Source of the DNA: Branchiostoma floridae
Lineage: Eukaryota > Chordata > Leptocardii > Amphioxiformes > Branchiostomatidae
DNA: 21,870 nt
Assembly: GCF_000003815.2 (NCBI RefSeq)
Contig: NC_049980.1
Location: 34,635,257 to 34,657,126 of the forward strand
Direction: 5' to 3'
Shown: one piece after another, positions 10,151 through 19,193 of the stretch
How positions within the stretch are numbered: position 1 is the first letter of the stretch
Layout: each line of letters starts with the position of its first letter
The notes under the pieces: model-generated
Told to the model about the DNA's origin: nothing
Seen by the model: only the letters and a program-made list of their open reading frames with translations
Databases searched by the model: none
Made by a program: the position numbers and the translations under genes

Positions 10151-10429
10151 AGACATCCAGGTAAAAATTATTATTAATACATAGTATACAGATAGTAAGT
10201 ATAGTGTGAATTCAAAATAAGCCAAGAAATATCACTCTTAGTCACCGCTAAAAGACAGTGGATGCTTTCTTAAGTGTTTGACTCTTTAGAGACGATTCAA
10301 TGGGAAATATTGTGAGAAACTACAAGGATTCATGTACATAAGCTATAAGCCCTGCCAGCATCTTTATTCTGACACCTTTTACTCTTCTTTTGCAGTCTAA
10401 GCAAACTCGTTTAGATGTGTGCTTTCAAA

Positions 10430-11510
10430 GTTCCCAGTAGGCCATTTTCTGCGGTATGAAATATAGATATCCTTTTTGACTACTAGTTATTCTGGTTCAA
10501 GTCAAGAAAGCCTTCTTGTTGGAATGGCACTTAACGTTGTAACTTTCTTTAACTTTAAGGATAAAGATCCATCTGGCACGACTACGCACAAATGTGTATC
10601 ATCTGTGACCAGATCGTCTTTTATGATCACCATTAAATTTTCCAGGAAAGTGGAATCCTTGCTTGTAGTAGCACAATGTAACCCCAGCTTCGTACACAAA
10701 TGTGTGTTATCTGTGGTCAAGCCATTTTCAAGTGACAAAAGCTTTTTCTTTTAGATTTCACTTAGAATTGCTGCTTTCTTTGAAGGATAACATCCATTCA
10801 GCACGAATCGTCACACAAGCAACAATCATAAAGTGGGAACCTTTCTTGTGATAGCAGCCAGACAAGTCATCATGGTCACTTGTAGAGCTGCTATCACAAG
10901 AAAGGGTCTTACACAGACTGTACAGTAATAATAGTCAATTTTCCATGGTGCAAAATATCAATGTCACTTTAAGCTCCAGTGACTGTGATACAGATCAGAA
11001 AAGTTTTTATGTAGCACTTGATACTGCAGTTTTCTTCCAGGATAAGATCCATCAGAGATCACGGCTTCTCACATAGACAGCTGTCATTGGTGCCCTGAAC
11101 ATTTGTGACAATCGTAAAATTTTTGTAGCAACCTTTCTAGCAATGTTATTCCAAAGGCTTTATACCCATTATAGTCCATTTTCTTTGGTGTGAAAGATAA
11201 ATCAATGATATCACTTTTAGCTCCCAGTGATTCTGGTGCAAGTCAGAAAACAGCTTTCTGAAGTTTGGATCACACTTAATATCGCAGTTTTCTTGCAGAA
11301 TAAGATCTGCCAGGCATAACCCCCCACACACAAATGTGTGTCATCTGTGACCAGGACATTTTTCATGGCCCTGAACTTTTTGCCTTGAATTTCACAGAAG
11401 TGTCAAGTAACCAGAACGTCTCACAAATTTCTGTCTTCTTTCACCAGAACGTTTTTCATGATGCTGAAATTTGTACGTCTTTGAATCAGAAACCTTTCTC
11501 GCCATAGCAG
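10430..11510 (+). repeat. Second decayed tandem repeat block upstream of TRPM
   Basis: Repeated blocks are CCATTTTC..YGGTRTGAAA (10443, 10940, 11174), TGATTCTGGTGCAAGTCAGA and relatives (10490, 10978, 11227), GATAAGATCCATC-like (10560, 10786, 11040, 11300) and CACAAATGTGTGTCATCTGTGACCAG-like blocks (10588, 10695, 11329; only parts match). It differs from the 9-10.1 kb block. No coding potential was recognised. Confidence 0.6.
10840..10905. other. Stable 66-nt hairpin
   Basis: CCTTTCTTGTGATAGCAG and its exact reverse complement form an 18-bp perfect stem (10840-10857 with 10888-10905). A second inner stem pairs ACAAGT (10862-10867) with ACTTGT (10878-10883). The size resembles a microRNA precursor, but no mature sequence is recognised. 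Confidence 0.6.
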
Positions 11511-11841
11511 ATGCATACTAACCATGGAAACGGTCAGACGTTTCAGATAGCATCCACAACCTTTCAGACAGTGACACTGAAGAGATTTGGGTGAAACTGG
11601 TTCATTATAATCCTAGCTATGAATGCAAACGAGCAGAAGACAGTTTTGGATTGAGTCCAACAGGAAACAAGGTCAAGCTGAAAACAATTTTGGATTCCAA
11701 TATGAAACCAGTTTCTTCCACATCACTTCAATGTCACTGCCGAAAGATCAAAGTGGATGCTAATATTATGAAACGTCTGACCATTTCCAAAATCACACCC
11801 AGTTGCTTGTCGAGTAACTGCCTCTTGGTGTGTCTTATTAC

Positions 11842-11849
11842 CCGGAAGT
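11842..11849 (+). promoter_or_regulatory. Candidate ETS site near a possible TRPM promoter
   Basis: CCGGAAGT, a consensus ETS-family motif common in TATA-less metazoan promoters, lies 35 bases before the first ATG. No TATA box is evident. It matters only if transcription starts here rather than at a distant upstream exon. Confidence 0.25.
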
Positions 11850-11883
11850 CTAACCCTCATCGACTCGGCTCAGTGAGCTCACC

Positions 11884-11987
11884 ATGTCCGCCATGTTTCC
11901 TCTGCAGGCCCAGAAGTCCTGGATAGAGAAGACGTTCAGCAAGAGGGAGTGTATCAAGTTTGTGCTGAATCAGAGAGACCCCCATAG
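11884..11987 (+). CDS. TRPM: TRPM-family cation channel, first coding exon seen (5' partial)
   Basis: Encodes the extreme N-terminus of a TRPM channel, a tetrameric plasma-membrane cation channel with a large cytosolic N-terminal region. From ATG 11884 it gives 34 codons plus two bases. Family-diagnostic blocks are QKSWIE (residues 10-15), KREC (20-23) and DPHR (32-35), as in TRPM1/3/6/7. The exon ends CCCCATAG|GTGAGA, a good donor in phase 2. The ATG has A at -3 (CTCACCATG) and an in-frame TAA at 11851 lies upstream, so initiation here is possible; a second in-frame ATG is at 11893. An alternative is an internal exon starting at 11908, because TTTCCTCTGCAG|GCC is an excellent acceptor in phase 0 and yields AQKSWIE, where vertebrate TRPM1/3 homology begins. 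Family assignment is firm; the start is not. The domain opened here is the TRPM homology (SLOG-like) region. Confidence 0.85.
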
Positions 11988-12000
11988 GTGAGAAGGACTA

Positions 12001-12230
12001 CTGTATAACGTTAGTTCACCTTTATCGGCGGGGGTAACCTATATCCGTTGTGTTGCTAAACATGGTATCCAGGGATATCAAGTCGATGGAAGGTAGTTTC
12101 AAATTGTTCTATTTTCAAAATAATGCAGGTTGGAACCATCATCTGTTGACTGGATTTCCCTAAAAACATTGTTCTTAAAAAGAACGGATAAAGGTTACCC
12201 TACGGATAAAGGTGAACTAGCGTTATACTG
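12001..12230. mobile_element. TA-flanked (mariner-type) MITE, copy 1
   Basis: It starts CTGTATAACGTTAGTTCACC and ends GGTGAACTAGCGTTATACTG, giving roughly 50-base imperfect inverted ends that include CACCTTTATC...GGGTAACCTATATCCGTT. It is flanked by TA on both sides (11999-12000 and 12231-12232). At 230 bases it is non-coding. It sits only 13 bases after the exon A donor. Confidence 0.75.
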
Positions 12231-12647
12231 TATTGCAATATCAAAAATTCATGCGCTTGTTCAAACATGACTTGATTTGATTTCACATATTTGAAGGCTA
12301 GGATGCATGATGTATAAAGTTAGACTTTCAAGATTAGCGGCGCAAAATTGGTATCAGCTTTACAAATCCTTCTGAACAGTGTCAGCATTCTCCACTATCA
12401 AGACTATATCATCTTTAGTTTAGCTGTCATGATCTTTAGCCATCTACTATTAGTATGCACAACTTGCCACCTACATGTACCCACAGAGATTACTCAATGG
12501 GATAATGTTATTGACTGGAAATTGCTAATGTGGAGCCTAGTATTATCTCATCATATTTTGGGGGCAAAAATTGTGTAGTTGTTGCAAAGTGCCACACAAA
12601 GCGTTGTCCAAAATGGTATGACAAGTTTGAGCATTGGTAAAGGCTAA

Positions 12648-12890
12648 CTTGGTAGTCCTGTACCATTTTTGAGGCCGTAGGCTCAGTGGGGTGTTATCCA
12701 CTGTTTTTAGGACATCGTATTGGGAGGCAGAGCTCAACCATCTCCTTCCACAATGTTTTACCTCCCGAAACAAAGTCATTTTCTCATTTATACACGTGGG
12801 CAGAGTAAGGATGAATTTGTAACGTTCCCTTCCCAAGGACATATCACCTTGCCTGGAATTCCAGCAATCAAACCAATGACTCACCTATCT
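12648..12890 (-). mobile_element. tRNA-derived SINE body, copy 2 (reverse)
   Basis: Read on the minus strand, TGTCCTTGGGAAGGGAACG, ACTCTGCCCACGTGTATAAA, TTCGGGAGGTAAAA, GTGGAAGGAGATGGTTGAGC and CAATACGATGTCCTA follow the same order as the body at about 1887-2170. The tRNA head is weak (possible TGATTGCTGGAATTCCAGG in its place). Confidence 0.6.
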
Positions 12891-12891
12891 A

Positions 12892-13122
12892 TCTAACAAT
12901 GCTGGCTCACCTTTATCCAAGGGTAACCTATATTCGTTGCTTGTAAGAAAAAAACATATTTAAGGATATGAAGTTGACGGACGGTGGTTCCATATCGGAA
13001 CATTTTGAAAATATTGAAAATTTGAAACTACAGTCTGCAGACTTAGTACTCCTAAATGTGCTGTTATTAAAGACAACGGATAAAGGTCACCCCACGGATA
13101 AAGGTGAACTAGCGTTATCTTT
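12892..13122. mobile_element. TA-flanked MITE family, copy 2 (decayed)
   Basis: The same family as 12001-12230 and almost the same length (231 bases). It has GCTCACCTTTATCCAAGGGT on the left and CGGATAAAGGTGAACTAGCG on the right, and the interior retains GGATATGAAGTTGACGGACG against GGATATCAAGTCGATGGAAG. The outermost left bases and TA flank are eroded. Confidence 0.7.
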
Positions 13123-13314
13123 CTATAATTATGTATACTGGTCAAAATCCTCTTCGGGTATCCCAACCAGGTAGGTGCACGGTAGTATGGCCAGTGATGC
13201 AAAAAGATAGGTGTCACACTTTTCATCAAACTACATCAGTGGATTGGGAAGGCCCCATCACAATCAACACCACGTTTGAGCATGGAGCCACCCCCCTTTC
13301 AAACCCCTCACATG

Positions 13315-13483
13315 ATATGCAGGACTGAGTCCCGATTTATGTCACAGCAGAGATTTATACCATCTTCTGCCTGATAGATGAGCCCTGGGGATATTGTATC
13401 TGTATCTTTATCAATATAGCCGGTATAACTGCCCACACACCGTAACACACCAGCTAATGTTCATGTAGGATGGTATGCAGGAC
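13315..13483 (+). repeat. Direct repeat unit holding the empty site of the Harbinger-like insertion
   Basis: ATGCAGGACTGAGTCCCGAT and the following TTTATGTCACAGCAGAGATT and GATGAGCCCTGGGGATATT recur interrupted as 13474-13486 plus 14799-14873. The unit is about 160 bases. It also contains, inverted, a segment (13393-13456) like the GCTGGTGTGTTACGCC motif at 17774-17860. Confidence 0.8.
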
Positions 13484-13486
13484 TAA

Positions 13487-14798
13487 GGCCCACTTTACAT
13501 TACGCTTTTCGCGTTAGCGGGACTGGCGTTAGCGGGACTGCGTTAGCGGGAGCCCCGTGTAAAGAGAGTTCCCGTTAACGTAGTCCCGCTATCGTCAAAT
13601 TTTCTCCCGTCCACTCCGAAGCGTACGGCCGTAGGCTCAGCGGGAGTCCCCGTCAACGCCAAACTGCGTATAAAGCGAACACGTCGGGCTCGCGTTAGCG
13701 GGAGTCAGGGTTTAGACGTTTAGCATAAAGCGCGCGCTTATTAGCATATGGCGCGAAAAAATGGTGGGTACAGAAACTCAGATTTGCAAAACATTGGAGG
13801 AAAATTGCCAGCAGCGATCATGTTCATAACGCTGGGTAAGAATACAGTGATAAGAAAACAGTCTCCCGATAGTTACTTTTTTATATACTAGTAGAATGAA
13901 TGTCAACCCAAAAATCAACCCGAACTACGCAGAAAAAATAGTTTTCACGGCCTGCCTTTTCCGTAATGCCACTAATGGCCACCTACGCAGGCTCTTACGT
14001 CAATCGGGTCTGCAGTCAACCTTCAAAGCAGGCGGGATGTCAGCGAAAAATAGTCTCATTCTCACATTTTTGGACGACCTACTTTTGCACAATTTTCGTG
14101 GAAGACCTGTAAAAAAATATACAAGTTCGATTCCGAATATTTTCTCCTGCAATACATCGTTACGTTGTACCGAAACCAGAAGCCGCTATCTCTGCAAATT
14201 TTGCATGAAGTAATCCCATTACGCGTCTCCGATTGGCCGTTGCTATGACAGTGGTGGCCGTTGCTATGACATTGGTGGGGAAATTCCCGCCACATGAACT
14301 GCTGGCAGCTTGAGTTTTTATGTACGAGGTAGTTATTATACCTGCAGGAATTGTGCGTATATTCACGGTTATTTCAGTACGTAGCCATAATTTAGCAGGT
14401 CATCACTGAAAGAAAGGGATCTTCTATCAAACAGTTCGCTTTGAAAGGGTTTTTAAGTGCTTTTTTATCGAAAATTTTGTGGTCGAAGTTACTGGAAGTG
14501 TCAGCGAAACAACAACGTAGTCAGGGACTTGTATTTCTCATGCAAGTCACGTATTTGAATTTTCAATCACTTGGTAGCGGTATGCAAACAAAAAATTAAC
14601 GTTTGTTCAATATAACAACGTGCAGCTAAAAAGAACTGCGATCTTTACGGGTAGACTTTCACCAAGATTTTACATTCCACCGCGCGCCGCGGGTGTCCTG
14701 TCAGATTTCCGGGCGGTGTGTCTAAAGAGGTGCCGATAGCGGCGTCCCGATAACGGGAAATTTACCGCTAACGCGAAAAGCGTAATGTAAAGTGGGCC
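13487..14798. mobile_element. PIF/Harbinger-like DNA transposon, non-autonomous or decayed
   Basis: The first and last 34 bases are perfect inverted repeats beginning GGCCCACTTTACATTACGCT. The flanks are TAA on both sides (13484-13486, 14799-14801), matching the 3-bp TWA duplication of PIF/Harbinger elements. Near the left end GCGTTAGCGGGA is repeated four or more times in variants, and inverted forms lie at the right end, as expected for subterminal transposase-binding repeats. The interior has one 105-codon open frame (13896-14213) with no recognised DDE or Myb/SANT motif. At 1312 bases it is too short for a full transposase pair. Confidence 0.8.
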
Positions 14799-14873
14799 TA
14801 AGTCCTGATTTATGTCACAGCAAAGATTTATACCATCTGCTCCCCCATAGATGAGCCCTGGGGATATTACACA

Positions 14874-15396
14874 GAGAGATTCATGGTGTTTAATGGGGTA
14901 CGGATTATTGGTTTAAGGACCTTGCAGGATAGTAACACTGTGTGGAACAGGGTGCTGCATGCAAATCCACACAGTTTTGCGTAGACCATTTACAGGGAAA
15001 CTGCGGGTGTAAAACTTTGTTTTCTGTCTCAGCTGAGAACGGAAATTGTCTTATCAGGAACAGCTTAACAGATAATCCTAGTAATGTATCAAAAAATGAT
15101 AAACATTGTTACAGCAATAAATTTCCCCATTTTTCTTTTATATTTATCATATATGTCAAATGTCAGGGTGAGATTCTAGTCTGGCAGATTTGCCAATATT
15201 ACTGGTTGGGACTTTGGTCAGGTTTTTTCAGGGTGGTCTCCCATTGATAAATATAAATCTTCAGTTTCAATCATTTAACCTTAGGTGACGTGTATCAAGG
15301 TTGAAAAGTTCTGATTGTCCTTTGAGAGGATCTTACTTTTAAATGGTGGTGTATTGTTGCGTAAATGCCGCCTTCCAGTAACATGCCCCAGACATA
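14874..15396. other. Intronic stretch, nothing recognised
   Basis: A 101-codon open frame (14942-15247) shows no family resemblance and no supported splice sites. No repeats or inverted ends were seen. Confidence 0.4.
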
Positions 15397-15404
15397 GTGA
15401 TAAC

Positions 15405-15837
15405 TAGGGCTGGGTACCGGTACAGAAAATTCAGGTCCAGGTCCGGTTCAGGTCCAAAGGATCAGGTCCAGGTCCGGACCTGAACCTGGACCTGATTCAG
15501 TATGACTCATACCAATGGTCCATTTTACTGTAAAGAAATCTGTTTGGTGGAGTATTAGACTTACACTGGCGTTTTAAAATCCTACAACGCTAACTGCACC
15601 TGTACGATTGACTGTAAACCTTGGTAGAAATTACTATAAACTCTACTCTACTTCACTCTTGTCATTTTCTTCCAACTGCAAGCGCCAAAACGTGTGAATG
15701 CCTGATAAAATAATCTGTTAATTTTCTAATCGGTCCAACATCCGGTCCAAATGATTTTTTCAGGTCCGGTTTTTCTGGACCGGTCCAATAAGAAAAAACG
15801 GTTTTGTACCGGTACGCTGTACCGATACCCAGCCCTA
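15405..15837. mobile_element. hAT-type MITE with 8-bp target duplication
   Basis: It starts TAGGGCTGGGTACCGGTAC and ends GTACCGATACCCAGCCCTA, a 19-base inverted pair with one mismatch. GTGATAAC flanks both sides (15397-15404, 15838-15845). The interior has repeated CAGGTCCAGGTCCGG motifs and an internal hairpin around 15468-15500 (CAGGTCCAGGT / ACCTGGACCTG). Length is 433 bases and no coding capacity was seen. Confidence 0.9.
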
Positions 15838-16056
15838 GTGATAACCCAGTGCCCCTACAGCATTGAAAAGTATGGGCCTACCTTTCCAGTTTACCTCTAA
15901 ATTGACTCTGATCGGGATCTCTACCTGTAGAATTGCCCATTTTGCCCCACTGCACTCTCTACATGGACACACAAGCATGTATGGCAATTGTGGAGCTTGT
16001 GCGGTTGCCACTGACACTTGTGTAAGGCTGCTGATAACCAAACTGTCTTATATACA

Positions 16057-16408
16057 CAGGGCTCGAAATTCATTTTTGGCATTAGGTGCACTGGTGCACC
16101 CAGCTTAAAAAATTGGGTGCACCAAAAATTGTTTGGGTGCACCACTTAAATTTAAGTAGAATGTCAGAAAAACCTAATAACAAAACATAGTTACATGCTA
16201 TCAAATTCTTAAACAAGTACCACGACAGACATTTTTATTATCTTTCTAACCCTTAGATGTCAAGAATATGAATTATAATATATACTGTCTAGTACACTTT
16301 GATATCTTAACATACATAAACCCAAGAAAATATCTGTGCACCCACAGAAAATAATTGGGTGCACAGCTCCAATTTTGGGTGCACATGCACCCAGTATTTC
16401 GAGCCCTG
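16057..16408. mobile_element. hAT-like MITE with 5-bp flank duplication
   Basis: The ends CAGGGCTCGAAAT and ATTTCGAGCCCTG are perfect inverted repeats, flanked by ATACA on both sides (16052-16056, 16409-16413). The interior has many GGGTGCAC / GTGCACCC motifs, including GGTGCACTGGTGCACCC at the left. The 5-bp duplication matches that of 6118-6365 but not the 8-bp elements, suggesting a separate hAT subgroup. Confidence 0.85.
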
Positions 16409-16623
16409 ATACATGAATGTAAATATATGCAAAGATCATCTCTCAAGTAAGGACACGGTTTCAAGTAGGCTACAATGTTGTGCAACAATTCACTTGGGCG
16501 ATTACAGATGCTTGAAGTTTGCATGCGTAACGTCGCCTGTGGAAAATTGTTGTAAATTGCTGGGCGCCGTGCTCCATTCTTATTCAGGACCTCAAATCTC
16601 CTGCTGATAACAACCGCCCTCAA

Positions 16624-17625
16624 CACAGTATAGCCAGGTCAGCGGTTAACACTGCTGCATAACACCTCAATCAGGGACAACTCTTACACAGTATAGCCAG
16701 GTCAGCGGTTAACACTGCTAGATAACACCGCAATCAGGGGCAACTCTTACACAGTATAGCCAGGTCAGCGGTTAACACTACATAACACCTCAATCAGGGG
16801 CAACTCTTACACAGTATAGCCAGGTCAGCGGTTAACACTGCTACATAACACCTCAATCAGGGACAACTCTTACACAGTATAGCCAGGTCAGCGGTTAACA
16901 CTGCTACACAACACCTCAATCAGGGACAACTCTTACACAGTATAGCCAGGTCAGCGGTTAACACTACATAACACCTCAATCAGGGACAACTCTTACACAG
17001 TATAGCCAGGTCAGCGGTTAACACTGCTCCATAACACCTCAATCAGGGACAACTCTTACACAGTATAGCCAGGTCAGCGGTTAACACTGCTACATAACAC
17101 CTCAATCAGGGGCAACTCTTACACAGTATAGCCAGGTCAGCGGTTAACACTGCTGCACAACACCTCAATCAGGGGCAACTCTTACACAGTATAGCCAGGT
17201 CAGCGGTTAACACTGCTACACAACACCTCAATCAGGGGCAACTCTTACACAGTATAGCCAGGTCAGCGGTTAACACTGCTACATAACACCTCAATCAGGG
17301 GCAACTCTTACACAGTATAGCCAGGTCAGCGGTTAACACTGCTACATAACACCTCAATCAGGGGCAACTCTTACAGAGTACGGCCAGGTCAGCGGTTAAC
17401 ACTGCTTCATAACACCTCAATCAGGGACAACTCTTACACAGTATAGCCAGGTCAGCGGTTAACACTGCTACACAACACCTCAATCAGGGGCAACTCTTAC
17501 ACAGTATAGCCAGGTCAGCGGTTAACACTGCTGCATAACAACTCAATCAGGGACAACTCTTACAGAGCACGGCCAGATCAGGGGTCACACTGATACATAA
17601 CACCTCAATCAGTGGCCACTTTCAC
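16624..17625 (+). repeat. 63-bp minisatellite, about 16 units
   Basis: Units begin CACAGTATAGCCAGGTCAGC, continue GGTTAACACTGCT, ATAACACCTCAATCAGGG and CAACTCTTA. Unit starts are at 16624, 16687, 16750, 16810, 16873, 16936, 16996, 17059 and on at 63-base steps to 17563. The two 60-base units lack GCT. Variants such as CAGAGTACGG (17374) and CAGAGCACGG (17563) and GGG/GGA alternation mark individual units. The last unit is the most diverged. All frames contain stops. Confidence 0.97.
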
Positions 17626-17642
17626 AGTAAATTGCACTCTTA

Positions 17643-18028
17643 AAGTGCACTCTCGCTGAAGTTGCATTAAGCTTGCATCACTGCGGGGTTTGTTCACTGT
17701 TTTGTTATTTTCTCCGATTTTATATAATTTAGATATTGCCTAATACAGCTGCTGCTGTACCGCGTGCCTGCGAAGCTGGTGTGTTATGCCTAACGGCGGT
17801 TATACCGGCTATATAGATACAGATCCAGAAGCTGGTGTGTTACGCCGAACGGCGGTTATACTGGCTATATAGATACAGATTATAGATACAGATACATAAA
17901 AGTATGACTTAGAATACGACAAAATGCGGAAAAAGTAAGAAAATTGGTTCTTTATCGTTGAAATTCGTTGAGTATCTTTCGAACCCTGCAGTGACGCAAG
18001 CATGACACAAGTGCAGTGAGAGTGCACC
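17643..18028. mobile_element. TTA-flanked MITE inserted in the minisatellite tail
   Basis: The left end AAGTGCACTCTCGCTGAAG and the right end CAGTGAGAGTGCACC begin imperfect inverted repeats of about 50 bases reaching CATCACTGCGGGGTTTG and CGAACCCTGCAGTGACG. TTA flanks both sides (17640-17642, 18029-18031), consistent with PIF/Harbinger-type targeting. The interior has two 55-base units with GAAGCTGGTGTGTTA. Minisatellite-like sequence (CACTGCCACATAACACCTCA) resumes after it. Confidence 0.65.
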
Positions 18029-18387
18029 TTACACAGCACAGCACAGCACACTGCCACATAACACCTCAATCTGTGAACACTTTCACAGTAAATCTCACCC
18101 GACCCTCAGGTGCTTTTCCACACACAACTATTCACATTCCCAACAAAGATTCAACAACTGTGTAGTAAATTCTTTCAACATGCAACTATGGATCTGTAGC
18201 TGACTTGAATGACACTATTCTGGAGAAAGCCGGGCTGAAAGAATGAAGGAATAAATGACTGAATGAATGAAAATGTTAACAGATAGAGAAGGCGCTTTCC
18301 TTGGTGCTGAAATCTCTGTTACTTATACATTTTTTTTTCTCTTGGAAAACGATTGTGGCAAATTTGCATTCTTACAGGGTTTAGAAT
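18029..18387 (+). other. Minisatellite tail and intronic sequence
   Basis: 18029-18090 is a decayed minisatellite unit with a (CACAG)n expansion. The rest is intron without coding signal. At 18288-18350 it carries the dispersed motif TTCCTTGGTGCTGAAATCTC then TTTTTTTTTCTCTTGGAAAA. Confidence 0.5.
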
Positions 18388-19193
18388 GTAACATCAGCAA
18401 AATATAAATACTAGTACAAACCTCACTGCTTCTATTCAGAGTTTCCTAGGAATTTGGAACCCAGACCCTTAAGGCTCTAAGTGTCCAACCTTAATACGAC
18501 CATCCTCTGTCCCCAGGAGATGTGGGTGTGGGAGGCTGGAGGGGGAATAAAGTCAAACATCATCAAAATCTAATCGCAAACCTCATTTCCTCTACTCAGA
18601 GTTTCCTAGGAATTGGAACCCAGAATCTTTAGGCTCTAAGTAACCAACCCTAACTCCAAAATTCCCTCTGTCCCCAGGAGATGTGGGTGTGGGAGGCTGG
18701 ATAAAGTCAAACATTAGCAAAATCAAATACTAGTACAACCCTCACTGCCTCTGTTTATAGTTTTTGCCAGGAATTCAAACCCAGAATCTTTAGGCTGTAG
18801 TAGCCAACCCTAACCACCAGACCCCCACTATCCCCAGGACATGGATGTGTGGGAGGCTGGATAAAGTCAAACATCAACAAAATCTAATTACTAGCTATAG
18901 TACAACCCTCATTGCCTCTGTTCAAAGTTTCCTAGGAATTCAAACGCAGAACCTTTAGGCCCTAAGTGTCCACCAGACTGCCCTCTGTCCCCAGAAGATG
19001 CAGGTGTGACAGGCTGGATAAAGTTAAACATCAACAAAAATTAATTACAACCCGCACTGCCTCTCCTCATTCAGAGTTTTTGCTAGGAATTTGAACGTAG
19101 ACCCTTAAAAAAAAGGCTTAAGTCTCTTAGTGTCCAACCCTAAACACAACCTTAAGGCTCTAAGTAACCAACCCTAACCCCCTCTGTCCCCAG
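18388..19193 (+). repeat. Tandem array carrying copies of the exon B acceptor
   Basis: Five diverged units of about 156-165 bases begin near 18388, 18553, 18709, 18867 and 19025. Each runs from CATCAACAAAATCTAATTAC through GAGTTTCCTAGGAATT and AACCCTAA to a CTCTGTCCCCAG acceptor. The acceptors near 18516, 18670, 18830 and 18988 are followed by GAGATGTGGGTGTGGGAGG-like sequence, the same start as the real exon at 19194. Unit 1 keeps RCGCGRLEGE in frame and then hits TAA; later units diverge after GGAGGCTGGA into TAAAG. The arrangement is four decoy intron-exon borders followed by the true one. Confidence 0.85.

Noticed and set aside
11591-11926. 111-codon open frame overlapping TRPM exon A
   Set aside because: Different frame from the TRPM reading and no recognised homology.
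16624-17625. CRISPR-like array
   Set aside because: Units are contiguous 63-base tandem repeats without unique spacers, in an animal intron.
18029-18055. (CACAG)n as a telomeric or centromeric repeat
   Set aside because: Only a few short units, within a decayed minisatellite tail.
17809-18069. 86-codon minus-strand open frame, repeated at 20763-21023
   Set aside because: Conservation between the two is explained by the near-identical duplicated block; it lies over a MITE and the differences near the gap are not coding-biased.
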